Assembly: GCF_029369745.1 (NCBI RefSeq)
Contig: NZ_CP120210.1
Span: 7,502,001 to 7,566,000 of the forward strand
DNA length: 64,000 nt
Reading direction: 5' to 3'
Origin: Amycolatopsis sp. QT-25
GTDB taxonomy: Bacteria; Actinomycetota; Actinomycetes; Mycobacteriales; Pseudonocardiaceae
The notes beneath the pieces were generated by a model. That model ran no database searches. It saw only the letters and a program-made list of their open reading frames with translations, and was not told the DNA's origin. The translations under genes were made by a program, and so were the position numbers. Of this stretch, positions 14,700 to 22,809 are shown piece by piece; the first letter of the stretch is position 1; every line of letters starts with the position of its first letter.

Positions 14700-16849
14700 C
14701 AGTAACCCCCGCTCTTGGAAAACCAGTCGAGATCGGCCGCGACCTCGCCGGGCGAGGCGTTCGCGGGCGGGTGGTAGTTCTCGATGTGGACCAGCGACCG
14801 GCCGCCGGATCCGCCGGCGGCCGCGGTCGCGCCGGGCGGGCCGCCACCGGCCGCGCCGTACCCGGCGCCGAGCGTCCCGCCGAGACCGCCCGCACTGGCG
14901 GCGATCGACGGGCCGATCGTGCGCACGAACCCCTGCACGAGACCGAAGTTCTCGACCAGGGATTCGTGAAAGCCGCGCATGATCGCCTCACCGGCGGGCT
15001 GCAGAATCGTCCGGTCATACGACAATGGGCCCTTGTGCGCGGCAATCCACGACGCGATGCCGCCCACGAAATCGGTCACGGCGCCCCACGCGTTCTTGAG
15101 ACCCCGCAGGAAACCGTCGAGGATCGCACGTCCGGCACCGACCAGCAGTCCGCCGAGATCGCCGAGCGCGCCGACGATTCGTCCGGGGATGCTGGCCACA
15201 AAGCTGACCGCTTCATCCCATCGGATGCGGATCCAGCGGGTGACCTCGCCGAACCACCCGGAGATCTTGCCCGGCAAGGAACCGAACCAGGAGATGGCCG
15301 CGGCGATCCCGTCGATGGCGCGGGAGGTCAGCCCCTTGACGAATTCCCAGGCACCGCCGAAAACATCGACGACGAATTTCACGACGGCGCCGAGCAGTTG
15401 CAGGCTGAACGCGTGGAATTGCACGATGTGCCCGAGCAGGAACGTCAGCGCGGGCGCCAGGAGATTGATCAGGAACGCGGCGAGTTCGGCGACCAGGGTG
15501 ATGATCGGCGTGAGCGCGAGGACCAGTTCGGCGATCGGCGGTAGCAGCTGCACCAGCGGTGGTAGCAGCTGCACAAAGGCGCCGATGAGCGCGCCGAGCA
15601 CGGGCGATATCGCTTGCAGGATTTGGAGAATCGCTGTGCCGAGGGTGGACGCGAGCTGACCGAGAACCGGCAGGACCGGCATGATGGCGGCGGCGAGCTG
15701 CCGCAGGGTGTCGGCCGCGAACTGCGAGATCAGGGTCATGATCTGCGAGACGATCGGCACCAGCTGGACCAGGATCGGCGCGAGCGCGCTAGCGAACTGC
15801 GCGGCGATCTCGGCGATGGCAGGCACCAACGGCAGGATCGGCGCCAGCAGCGACAAGAACGCGGGCACCAACGGCGTGACGGCCTGCAGTACTTGCGTCA
15901 GCGCCGGGATCAGCGATCCGGTGAGCAGCCCGCCGAGCTGCGTAAAGATCTCGGTCACGGCCGGTCCGGCTGCCTCGAACACCCCGACCAGCGCGTCGGC
16001 GAGCGGGCCGAGGGCCGTAGCGACCTGGACAAAGACGGGGCCGAGCTGCTGAATGACCGGGATCAGCGCGCCCGCTAGCCCGTCCACGAGGGACACGATC
16101 ACGGGCAGCAGCGCCTCAAGGATCGGGCCTCCTGCTTGGGCGAGGGTCGCGAGGACGGAACCGACCGTGGCGAGGATGTCGCCGAGCGCGGGGCCGAGCG
16201 CCGAGAACGCCTGTCCGACCGCGGAGGCGGCAGGAGCCAGATTCGCCGCGAACTGACCGACACCCGCGCCGAGTGAGGTCAGGAAGTTTGCCAGTCCGTC
16301 GAACACCGGTCCGGCCGAGGTGATCGCGGTCAGCAGCCCCGGCATGGCCTGCGACGCGAAACCGGTGATGCCGTCGGTGAGGGTGGTCAGGTAGGGGCCG
16401 ACCGCCGAGAACGCCTGTCCGATCGACGGCGCCAGTTCGTCGAACGTCCCTCGCAGCTGCCCGGCGATCTCCGCGAAGTACGGAACCAACGGGGCCGCGA
16501 GGCTGGTCAGCTGCTGTTTGACGTGCGAGCCCAGCGAGCTGAACGCCTGCGCGACCACGGCGTTTTCCTTGAGCACCAGGGCGCCGAGACCGGCGAACGC
16601 GAGCGGTACCGCGGCGAGCGCACCACCGGCCACCAGCGCACTCGCCGAGGCGACCGCCCCGAATTTCACGAACGTCTGAGTGAGTCCGAGGATGCTCTGC
16701 GCGTTGCTCTGCGCCATGCCCGCGGTGTACTCACCCGCCGAGCGCATCACCCCCGCCGTGACGAGTGCCTCCCGCCGGATCTCCCGGAACACACTCGACA
16801 CGCCGTCACGGCCGAGGATGTCGAACAGCAGGGACGTATCGGAGGCCAT
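14699..16849 (-). CDS. Tape measure protein
   Basis: 716 aa, by far the largest phage gene. It is almost entirely helical and alanine/leucine-rich with repeating hydrophobic blocks (VPAIAEIAAQFASALAPILV; QIMTLISQFAADTLRQLAAA), as expected for the protein that sets tail length and is threaded through the tube. It lies between the tail chaperones and Dit. The C-terminal part is glycine-rich. By the usual rule of about 1.5 angstrom per residue this predicts a tail of roughly 100 nm. Confidence 0.9.
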   Translation of the reverse strand: MASDTSLLFDILGRDGVSSVFREIRREALVTAGVMRSAGEYTAGMAQSNAQSILGLTQTFVKFGAVASASALVAGGALAAVPLAFAGLGALVLKENAVVAQAFSSLGSHVKQQLTSLAAPLVPYFAEIAGQLRGTFDELAPSIGQAFSAVGPYLTTLTDGITGFASQAMPGLLTAITSAGPVFDGLANFLTSLGAGVGQFAANLAPAASAVGQAFSALGPALGDILATVGSVLATLAQAGGPILEALLPVIVSLVDGLAGALIPVIQQLGPVFVQVATALGPLADALVGVFEAAGPAVTEIFTQLGGLLTGSLIPALTQVLQAVTPLVPAFLSLLAPILPLVPAIAEIAAQFASALAPILVQLVPIVSQIMTLISQFAADTLRQLAAAIMPVLPVLGQLASTLGTAILQILQAISPVLGALIGAFVQLLPPLVQLLPPIAELVLALTPIITLVAELAAFLINLLAPALTFLLGHIVQFHAFSLQLLGAVVKFVVDVFGGAWEFVKGLTSRAIDGIAAAISWFGSLPGKISGWFGEVTRWIRIRWDEAVSFVASIPGRIVGALGDLGGLLVGAGRAILDGFLRGLKNAWGAVTDFVGGIASWIAAHKGPLSYDRTILQPAGEAIMRGFHESLVENFGLVQGFVRTIGPSIAASAGGLGGTLGAGYGAAGGGPPGATAAAGGSGGRSLVHIENYHPPANASPGEVAADLDWFSKSGGY

Positions 16850-16864
16850 GACACCCCCTCTGCG

Positions 16865-17436
16865 CTATGTAGTTTTTTGTTGTGCCTCAATGATTTGGTC
16901 GATGTAGGCACATGCCGCGTGGAACTGCGAGACCGTCAACAGCCCCAGTTCCCACGGTCGGATGTGCAGCACCTCGGCGATTTTCAGGCAGTACTTACGG
17001 CCTTTTTCTTCGAGGGCGCTTTTCCCGCCGGGGCGGGCACCTCGTCCCCCTGGCCCTCGCCGTCGTCGCTCTTGTCAAGCTGCGCCTTGAACGCTGCGAC
17101 CGCGGCACGCCGTTTGTCTTCCGACAGACCGGTCGCGGTCTGCGCGGCGGCGTGCAGCTTCTCCAGCAGCTCACGGCCGAGGATGACCTCGACCTCGCCC
17201 GCACGGAAATCGACGTCGTCGTAACGCAGCTCCTTGTGCTGCTGCCGCAGAACGTGCCACAGCGCTACCCGCTTCGCGCGGATGGATCCGGACATGAGCG
17301 CCTGCTGCAGCTCGTTGAGGCTGCCCTCGTACTTGCGCTCGAGATCCTCGGCCGCGGCGACCCGCAGGTCGTCCGGGTCGAAGTCGTACCGCTGCGCGGG
17401 CCCGTCGTCCGGGCTGTAGGCGATGACAAAACGCAT
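16865..17436 (-). CDS. Tail assembly chaperone, -1 frameshift product (G-T)
   Basis: The zero frame ends at 16984. Slipping by -1 at GGGAAAA (17026-17020, minus strand) opens a second frame that runs to TAG at 16865-16867. The added 51 residues include KYCLKIAEVLHIRPWELGLL and TVSQFHAACAYIDQIIEAQQ, recognisably the second tail-chaperone domain. The product would be about 190 aa. The ratio of short to long forms normally governs tail assembly around the tape measure. The downstream frame has no good start of its own, which supports production only by frameshifting. Confidence 0.85.
16984..17436 (-). CDS. Tail assembly chaperone, unshifted form (G)
   Basis: 150 aa from ATG 17436 (MRFVIAYSPDDGPAQRYDFD). 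A compact helical domain (EGSLNELQQALMSGSIRAKR; WHVLRQQHKELRYDDVDFRA) ends in a lysine-rich tail (PAGKAPSKKKAVSTA) encoded around the slippery site. Position directly before the tape measure is diagnostic. See the frameshifted product for the longer form. Confidence 0.85.
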   Translation of the reverse strand: MRFVIAYSPDDGPAQRYDFDPDDLRVAAAEDLERKYEGSLNELQQALMSGSIRAKRVALWHVLRQQHKELRYDDVDFRAGEVEVILGRELLEKLHAAAQTATGLSEDKRRAAVAAFKAQLDKSDDGEGQGDEVPAPAGKAPSKKKAVSTA

Positions 17437-17441
17437 GGGGT

Positions 17442-17933
17442 TCACACCTTTCGGGAGAGGCGACGCGCGGTGTCGTCCATCGCGTCGACCACGCGGCGGC
17501 GGGCGTCCATTGCCGCGCCGCGCATGGCGTCGTCGAACCAGTCGGGTTTGCCGATCTGGTGGGATTCGGTTCCGTGGTCCCAGTTCGGATGCGACCAACC
17601 GGCCGCGGAGTTCGTGCGCCGGGGCGCGTGGGTGAAGCCGCGGAGCTTGATGATTTTGGTGACGGCGCGGGCGCCGGCTGCTTTGCCGGACATCTTCGCG
17701 ACGACTTGCACTTTCGAGGCGATCGCCGAGCGCAGCGACCGTCCGGGGTGCTTGGTCTGCGAGGGCATCGACCGGATGGCGGCGCGGGCCTGCTGCCGGG
17801 CCGGTTGCAGCGCGGTTCGCAAGTTCTTGGCGAGGTCCTTCCGTAGCTGCTTTCCGTCCTCTTCGGTGCGCAGGGCCCGCGCGATGTCGCGTAACCGCTT
17901 CTCCGGGCCCGACAGGTCCAGGTCGACCGGCAT
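17442..17933 (-). CDS. HK97 gp10-like tail completion protein
   Basis: 163 aa, basic. The N-terminal helices (PEKRLRDIARALRTEEDGKQ; LRKDLAKNLRTALQPARQQA) and a middle region (GRSLRSAIASKVQVVAKMSG) fit the HK97 gp10 / minor capsid-tail completion family. It sits after the two tail-tube-like genes and directly before the tail chaperone, whereas gp10 homologues normally precede the tail tube gene, so the order is unusual and the assignment is moderate. Confidence 0.55.
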   Translation of the reverse strand: MPVDLDLSGPEKRLRDIARALRTEEDGKQLRKDLAKNLRTALQPARQQARAAIRSMPSQTKHPGRSLRSAIASKVQVVAKMSGKAAGARAVTKIIKLRGFTHAPRRTNSAAGWSHPNWDHGTESHQIGKPDWFDDAMRGAAMDARRRVVDAMDDTARRLSRKV

Positions 17934-18344
17934 CTACGACACCGCGCGGGAGACCTGTCCCGACGTCGGCCATTCGATGTCCACTTCGGCCACGGATCCG
18001 ACCTGTCCGGCGATCGGCGCCCACTTCTTGACCATCACCGTGCCGGTGTACTTGGGGTTGGACGGGCCGACCACGCCGTCGGACAGCCGCACCTCGAACG
18101 GCACGTTCGTGCCCAGCAGCGGCCACATGGTCGCGTCGAGCTCACCGGCGGCGATGTCCTGTTTGAACGTCGCCGACAAGCTGCCTTCCTTGAGCCCGCC
18201 GAGTACCTCTTTCCAGCCCAGCGACCGGAACGTCGTCGCGTCCTCGTCGGACACCTCGACACTGAGTTCGATTTTGCTCGAGTGTTCCGACACGTCGGTC
18301 GCGTTGATCGACAGGTACGACGCGAGCAGCACCATGTGCGGCAT
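17934..18344 (-). CDS. Major tail (tube) protein candidate
   Basis: 136 aa (MPHMVLLASYLSINATDVSE...). The region IELSVEVSDEDATTFRSLGWKE is typical of actinophage tail tube proteins. It shares its N-terminal 55 residues recognisably with the next gene upstream (18365-19099): both have VLL, a K-ELS-EVSDE segment and GWKEV-GGL. The shorter paralogue is the better candidate for the main tube subunit because it is compact and adjacent to the tail completion and chaperone genes. Confidence 0.65.
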   Translation of the reverse strand: MPHMVLLASYLSINATDVSEHSSKIELSVEVSDEDATTFRSLGWKEVLGGLKEGSLSATFKQDIAAGELDATMWPLLGTNVPFEVRLSDGVVGPSNPKYTGTVMVKKWAPIAGQVGSVAEVDIEWPTSGQVSRAVS

Positions 18345-18364
18345 GGGGTTTTCTCCTTACAGGG

Positions 18365-19099
18365 TCAGGCGATGCCGAGGGCAACGACGAACAGGAACGA
18401 CGGGGCGGTGCCGGTGATCGTCCATTGGGGACGGAACCACGTGTCGGTGATCGGGCCCGGTGCGCGGATGATCTGCCCGCCGAGCGCATCGGCGGCCGCG
18501 AACGACGCGACGTCGGCCGGGGAGGCGAACGTGTTGTCGACGTCGGACTCGATGCCGAGGGTGATCGACGGCGAGCCGGTGCCCGCGATCGACAGGACGT
18601 GAGCCGCGGCGTAGAGATGCTTTCCGGCGGGGACGGCGCCGACCTGGATCCCGGAACCGGTGCCGGTCGCGGTGCGGGCGGTGCCGGGCGGGTGTGCGAC
18701 CTTGCCGCGGACCAGCGGCCACGACCCCTTGGCCTCGCCTTCCCACGGCGCGACCGCGCCGACCTGGTCGCCGAGCTTGTACTTGCCCGACATCGCCACC
18801 GTGAAGTAGGCGAGCGCGCCGAGGTCGGCCCGGTCCGGGCACGCCGTCCACGGGCCGAGCCCGCCGAGTTCGGACCACCGGGCATCGTCGACCCGTCCGG
18901 GGTCGCCCGCCTCCCACTGGCCCCCGCCGGACAACTCGGTCTCGGCGAGCCCGCCGATCACCTCTTTCCAGCCGCCCGAACCGAAGTTCGTCCGCGCCTC
19001 GTCGGACACCTCGGCGGACAGCTCGAGCTTGTTCGAGGATCCGGTGAGGTCGGCGCCGCCGGTGAACAACCGGCAGTTGAGCAGCACGAAATGCGACAC
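18365..19099 (-). CDS. Second tail tube-like protein (paralogue with long C-terminal domain)
   Basis: 244 aa from GTG 19099. The first half resembles the 136-aa tail protein next to it (LELSAEVSDEARTNFGSGGW, then KEVIGGLAE). The second half is an extra strand-rich domain (KYKLGDQVGAVAPWEGEAKG; LSIAGTGSPSITLGIESDVD). It may be a decorated tube subunit, a terminator-proximal ring or a stalled duplication product. The frame continues upstream to 19786 through neighbouring genes as shadow sequence. Confidence 0.6.
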   Translation of the reverse strand: MSHFVLLNCRLFTGGADLTGSSNKLELSAEVSDEARTNFGSGGWKEVIGGLAETELSGGGQWEAGDPGRVDDARWSELGGLGPWTACPDRADLGALAYFTVAMSGKYKLGDQVGAVAPWEGEAKGSWPLVRGKVAHPPGTARTATGTGSGIQVGAVPAGKHLYAAAHVLSIAGTGSPSITLGIESDVDNTFASPADVASFAAADALGGQIIRAPGPITDTWFRPQWTITGTAPSFLFVVALGIA

Positions 19100-19101
19100 G
19101 G

Positions 19102-19512
19102 TCAGTCCCCCCGCCCGATGATCAGCACGCGCCATTCGGCGCCGTAGAACTGAGTTGCGTTGTGCTCGTACAGCCCATAGCCCGAACAGCGCTGCACCCG
19201 CACGGCGTCGCACACCCCACCGAGCGACGGGTCGGCCTCGAGCGCCTGTTTGACCGAGAGCGGGCCCGCGCCGCGCAGGTAGCCGTCGAGCTGTTCCTGC
19301 CCGGTGCGGTCGGTCGCGTGCGACACCAGCAGGCGACACGTCAGGTAGACGGTGTCCATGCCGCGGCCGAATGTGGTGTCGTACTCGACCTCGACCTCGG
19401 CGACGAACCACGCGGGCGGGCTGATCGCGTCCGGGACGAACGGGAAACAGCGCAACCCCCCGATCGTGCCGACGGCGGCCGCGGCGGCGGTCTTCACTGC
19501 GGAGATATCCAC
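19102..19512 (-). CDS. Tail terminator-like protein
   Basis: 136 aa. An alanine-rich N-terminal helix (MDISAVKTAAAAAVGTIGGL) is followed by strands (PPAWFVAEVEVEYDTTFGRG; DTVYLTCRLLVSHATDRTGQ), consistent with tail terminator or neck proteins, and the gene lies between the connector and tail tube genes. Assignment is mainly by position and length. Confidence 0.55.
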   Translation of the reverse strand: MDISAVKTAAAAAVGTIGGLRCFPFVPDAISPPAWFVAEVEVEYDTTFGRGMDTVYLTCRLLVSHATDRTGQEQLDGYLRGAGPLSVKQALEADPSLGGVCDAVRVQRCSGYGLYEHNATQFYGAEWRVLIIGRGD

Positions 19513-19521
19513 CGATTCCCC

Positions 19522-20121
19522 CTATCCAAATCCGGGGAGCACGAACGGCGAGATCAGCGCGGCGACGTCCGGGTCGGTGCGGCTGACCCGGATGAGTCCC
19601 CACTCGGCCGACCCGCTGATCCCTTCCGGGCTGTCCTTGCGCCGATACAGGCGGGCGGCCTGCAGCAACGTGGCCTGCACGATGTCGTCGGGCACTTCCG
19701 GCCATCCCCACACCGCGGTGACCCGCACGCGCCCGGTCGCGCCGTGCGGCCACATCCGATCCGTGGCCACCCCGGTGTGCGGCCAACCGGGTTCCGGGGC
19801 GAGCGGGGACAACTCGAACTGCGTCACCGGCGTGAACGTCCCGTAGGCGTAGCCGTCCTCGACGACCACCCCGCCGGGTGTGGCGATGTCGCCGGTGAGC
19901 AGCAGGTTGCCCTCGGGGGCGAACAACGTCCGCCCCACGATCGGGAACGTCTTCGCGGTGGCGGTGTCGTCCCGGTAGAAGCGCCGGCCGCAGACCCGGT
20001 CGATCCCGCGCGACGCGGTCGCCAGATGCCGGGCGAGGTCGTCGTCTTCGCTGGTGTCGGTCGCCGGGATGTTGAGCGCCTTTTTGAGCGGCGCCAAGGT
20101 GGCGTAGACGGTCTCGGCCAT
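19522..20121 (-). CDS. Head-tail connector (Ad1 adaptor type)
   Basis: 199 aa. N-terminal helices (YATLAPLKKALNIPATDTSE; DDLARHLATASRGIDRVCGR RFY) match the helical DNA-packaging/connector proteins of HK97-like phages, and the C-terminal helix (DDIVQATLLQAARLYRRKDS PEG) is characteristic. A beta-rich insertion (60-130) is larger than usual. Lies two genes after the capsid, as expected for the adaptor joining portal to tail. Confidence 0.7.
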   Translation of the reverse strand: MAETVYATLAPLKKALNIPATDTSEDDDLARHLATASRGIDRVCGRRFYRDDTATAKTFPIVGRTLFAPEGNLLLTGDIATPGGVVVEDGYAYGTFTPVTQFELSPLAPEPGWPHTGVATDRMWPHGATGRVRVTAVWGWPEVPDDIVQATLLQAARLYRRKDSPEGISGSAEWGLIRVSRTDPDVAALISPFVLPGFG

Positions 20122-20126
20122 CGCGG

Positions 20127-20414
20127 TTACCGGGTCTGCTGACGCTTCGCGGTGGCCGGCTTCGGATCCTTAGGCGCGTCGCCGCCCGGCGGGACCGGTG
20201 CGGCGGCCTCGGCCTCGGCCGGTGCCGTGTACCCGCGCAGCGCGAGTTGCTCGTCGACGGCCTTGACCCGGTCGGCCATGCCGCCCCGACCGGCGTAGGC
20301 GGCGCGTTCGCGCAGCAGCGCGGCGATCATCGCGTCGTCGGTCGCCGACGTGGCGTTGCCCGGCGCGGTGCCCTCCGGCGCGGCGACGGCGGGGGCCTGG
20401 TCCTCGTTGCTCAT
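20127..20414 (-). CDS. Hypothetical 95-aa head-region protein
   Basis: Read from ATG 20414 (MSNEDQAPAVAAPEGTAP), which has an AAGGAA site; an earlier in-frame codon at 20450 lacks one. Low-complexity Ala/Pro/Glu ends flank a short helix (DDAMIAALLRERAAYAGRGG MADRVKAVDEQLA). Genes of this kind commonly lie between capsid and connector in actinophages. Exact function unknown. Confidence 0.6.
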   Translation of the reverse strand: MSNEDQAPAVAAPEGTAPGNATSATDDAMIAALLRERAAYAGRGGMADRVKAVDEQLALRGYTAPAEAEAAAPVPPGGDAPKDPKPATAKRQQTR

Positions 20415-20507
20415 TCCGCTTTCCTTCCTGCGACAGGGTGAAACGCGCAACGGCGAGCACGGTCCGGTATGGACGGTGCTCGCCGCTGCAGGTGGACGGG
20501 GGGTGGA

Positions 20508-21908
20508 TCAGACCCCGGTGAACGCGGGCGTGATCAGCCCGGTGCCGGAGATCTTGCGGGCGTGCGCGTAGCGGGTGTGGGTGAAGGCGTAGTAGCCGTA
20601 GACCACCAGGACGATGCCGAGGGATTCGGCCTTGGCCTGTTCCGCACGGATGAGCACCGGCGCGTCCGGGTCCTCCCACAGGTGGAACTCGTTCTTGTCG
20701 CCGATGTAGATCTCGTCTTCGTTCGTGCCCGCGCCGAGGTTGGTGGCGATGTTGTTGTCGACCAGCACCGGGGTGCCGTTGGGCAGCACGCCGCGGATGC
20801 CGCTGCCGTACCGTTCGGCGTAGTTCGCGCCGAGGGTCTTCTCGACGATGCCGGGCTGCGAGATGAGCGGCCACTTGGTGCTCATGGCGTTCTGCAGCCA
20901 GTACCAGCGGCGGGAGTGCATCACGGCGATGTTCTCGCCGGACGCGACGTCGAGCAGCGAACCCTCGACCCCGGCGAGCGCCTCGGGGATCTTCGGGTAC
21001 AGCTCCTCGGCCGTCGGGGTGGCGTCGGTGTAGGTGACCGGCGTCGCGACCGCGGAGAGACCGACCGTGGCGAGGTTGATCGTTTTCGAGTCGACGTTCG
21101 CGTGATACCGCTTGTACAGGTCCTCGACGATCGTGTCGTCGACCCGCACGCCACGGTCGACACCCTGGCGCGACACGGTCTGACGGCCGGCCGCGGTGCG
21201 AACCGGGAACGTCAGCAGCGTGTCGTCGTAGTCGGTCTCGGACACGGCACTGTTCTCGGTGGCCTGGTCGTCCACGCTCGTGCCGGTGGTGCCGCGGCCG
21301 AGGCTCACGGTCATGCCGGTTTCCGGCAGGTCGTGGTGTCGGCAGGCGTCGGCGAACGGGCGGCCGGTGGTGGCCATCGGCGCGTACATGTCGATGAGGT
21401 ACTGCGGGACCACCAGCCCGGAGAACGCGCCGGTACCGACGGCGCGTTTCTGCGCGCCCTCGAGCTGCGCGCCCCGTTCGACCTGTTCCTCGTTCATGTG
21501 GCGGGCGAGGCGGGCCTGCGCGCCGTAGTCGCCGATGAACGCGGCCGCGACGTCACGGGCGAAACCGGCGCCCTTGCGGTCCTCGTCGGCGCGGTAGGTG
21601 CGTTCCTCGGTGCCGACGCGCGCGGTCTGGTCGTAGGCGGGGCGCGGGGCGCCGGGGTTGGTCTCGCGCTGCAACCGGTCGGCTGCGTCGTCGCGGGCCT
21701 GTTCCGCCTCGAGGTCGGCGACCCGCGCCTGCAGGGCGTCGAGTTCGGTGTCGAGATCGTCCTTGGCCTTGCGAGCTTCGGTGACCTTGACCTCGTCGAC
21801 CGTGTCCTGTGAACGCAGTTCGGCGAGCGTCGAGGCGAATCCGTTGCGCTGCTCCAGTTTGGCGGCCATCTGGCCCCGGAGCTGCGCGATGAGCTGAGCG
21901 AGCGTCAT
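20508..21908 (-). CDS. Major capsid protein, HK97 fold
   Basis: 466 aa. The first ~100 residues are a coiled-coil delta domain (LIAQLRGQMAAKLEQRNGFA; ELDALQARVADLEAEQARDD) normally removed by the prohead protease. The body (GAFSGLVVPQYLIDMYAPMA; TEELYPKIPEALAGVEGSLL-like helix; LVDNNIATNLGAGTNEDEIY; ARKISGTGLITP at the end) is typical of HK97-type capsids. Start is ATG 21908 preceded by GGGAGGACGACG. The upstream 142 bases (21909-22050) show no gene and may hold a promoter or processing site. Confidence 0.9.
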   Translation of the reverse strand: MTLAQLIAQLRGQMAAKLEQRNGFASTLAELRSQDTVDEVKVTEARKAKDDLDTELDALQARVADLEAEQARDDAADRLQRETNPGAPRPAYDQTARVGTEERTYRADEDRKGAGFARDVAAAFIGDYGAQARLARHMNEEQVERGAQLEGAQKRAVGTGAFSGLVVPQYLIDMYAPMATTGRPFADACRHHDLPETGMTVSLGRGTTGTSVDDQATENSAVSETDYDDTLLTFPVRTAAGRQTVSRQGVDRGVRVDDTIVEDLYKRYHANVDSKTINLATVGLSAVATPVTYTDATPTAEELYPKIPEALAGVEGSLLDVASGENIAVMHSRRWYWLQNAMSTKWPLISQPGIVEKTLGANYAERYGSGIRGVLPNGTPVLVDNNIATNLGAGTNEDEIYIGDKNEFHLWEDPDAPVLIRAEQAKAESLGIVLVVYGYYAFTHTRYAHARKISGTGLITPAFTGV

Positions 21909-22050
21909 GTCGACGTCGTCCTCCCTCCCGCGTGGCGGGGATCGTTGTTCTGTCGGATGGCCCTGCGGGCAGCAGGCGGTGACACCCAGACCAGGCCACG
22001 CGGGCGCGGTGCGGGGTTCCTTACGCGAAGCAGCAGGGAAAGCGCGCCGT

Positions 22051-22809
22051 CTATAGGCGGCGCATCCTCGTGTCCTCGTCGGTGATGAGGACACGAGACG
22101 GTGCGGGGGTCGTGGTGAAACGGGCCTGCAGCGCGGCGAGCGCGGCGCGGGCCTGGTCGTCGTCGAGCGCGCGCAGCGCCTCGAGCGGATCCGCGGCGCG
22201 CATCCCGGCGCCGGCGGTGTGCGGGTTGGCGCCGTAGCCGACGATCGCGACGTCGCCGCGGTGCAGGTCGAACGCGTTGATCCGGTATTCGCTGTAGTCC
22301 GGCGACCACTGCCCGGACGTGATCCGGAACTTAAACGACATCTCGTCGACCAGCCCGGCGCGCAGCTTGGGCACGATGTAGGCCACGTCCTGGTCCTCGC
22401 GGTCGAGGTTCGGCGCGAGGACACGCAGCCCCTCGTCGGACTCGGTCAGCTGCAGCGACCCGTTGGTCGTGCGCGCGATGCGGCGCAAGTCCTGGTGCTG
22501 CAGCACGAGCGGCACGTCGAGGTCGGCGCGGGCAAGGCTTTCACTCGCCGCACCGGCGGACACCACTTCCGTGTAGGGACCGTAGTAGTCCCACATCTCA
22601 TAGCCGCGGTCGTACACCGTGGCGAATCCGTCGAACTCGAGCCCGCCACCGGTCGCGGAGTCGCGCAGCTGCAGCCCGCGCAGCTGCGCCGACACGCGCG
22701 GCGGCGTGGTGTCGTGTTCGGCCGCGCGCCGCTGCGAGGGCCGGTCAGCCCGCGCGGCAACGGCGCGGCTGCGTTCGGCGGCCGCGGCCGCGCGAGACTC
22801 GGGGGTCAT
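22051..22809 (-). CDS. Prohead protease
   Basis: 252 aa. Contains FDGFATVYDRGYEMWDYYGP, then VPLVLQHQDLRRIARTTNG with the catalytic-type histidine, and VDEMSFKFRI with the serine of HK97-family (U35-like) prohead proteases. The N-terminal 40 residues are arginine/alanine-rich. It cleaves the capsid delta domain during maturation. Shares a 4-base overlap with the portal gene stop and lies directly before the capsid gene, the canonical order. Confidence 0.88.
   Translation of the reverse strand: MTPESRAAAAAERSRAVAARADRPSQRRAAEHDTTPPRVSAQLRGLQLRDSATGGGLEFDGFATVYDRGYEMWDYYGPYTEVVSAGAASESLARADLDVPLVLQHQDLRRIARTTNGSLQLTESDEGLRVLAPNLDREDQDVAYIVPKLRAGLVDEMSFKFRITSGQWSPDYSEYRINAFDLHRGDVAIVGYGANPHTAGAGMRAADPLEALRALDDDQARAALAALQARFTTTPAPSRVLITDEDTRMRRL

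Noticed and set aside
16912-18417. 501-codon plus-strand open frame opposite the tail genes
   Set aside because: Antisense to well-supported tail genes, no ribosome site, low-complexity Arg/Ser/Pro translation.
20469-21812. 447-codon plus-strand open frame across the capsid gene
   Set aside because: Valine/glycine/arginine-rich antisense shadow of the capsid gene.
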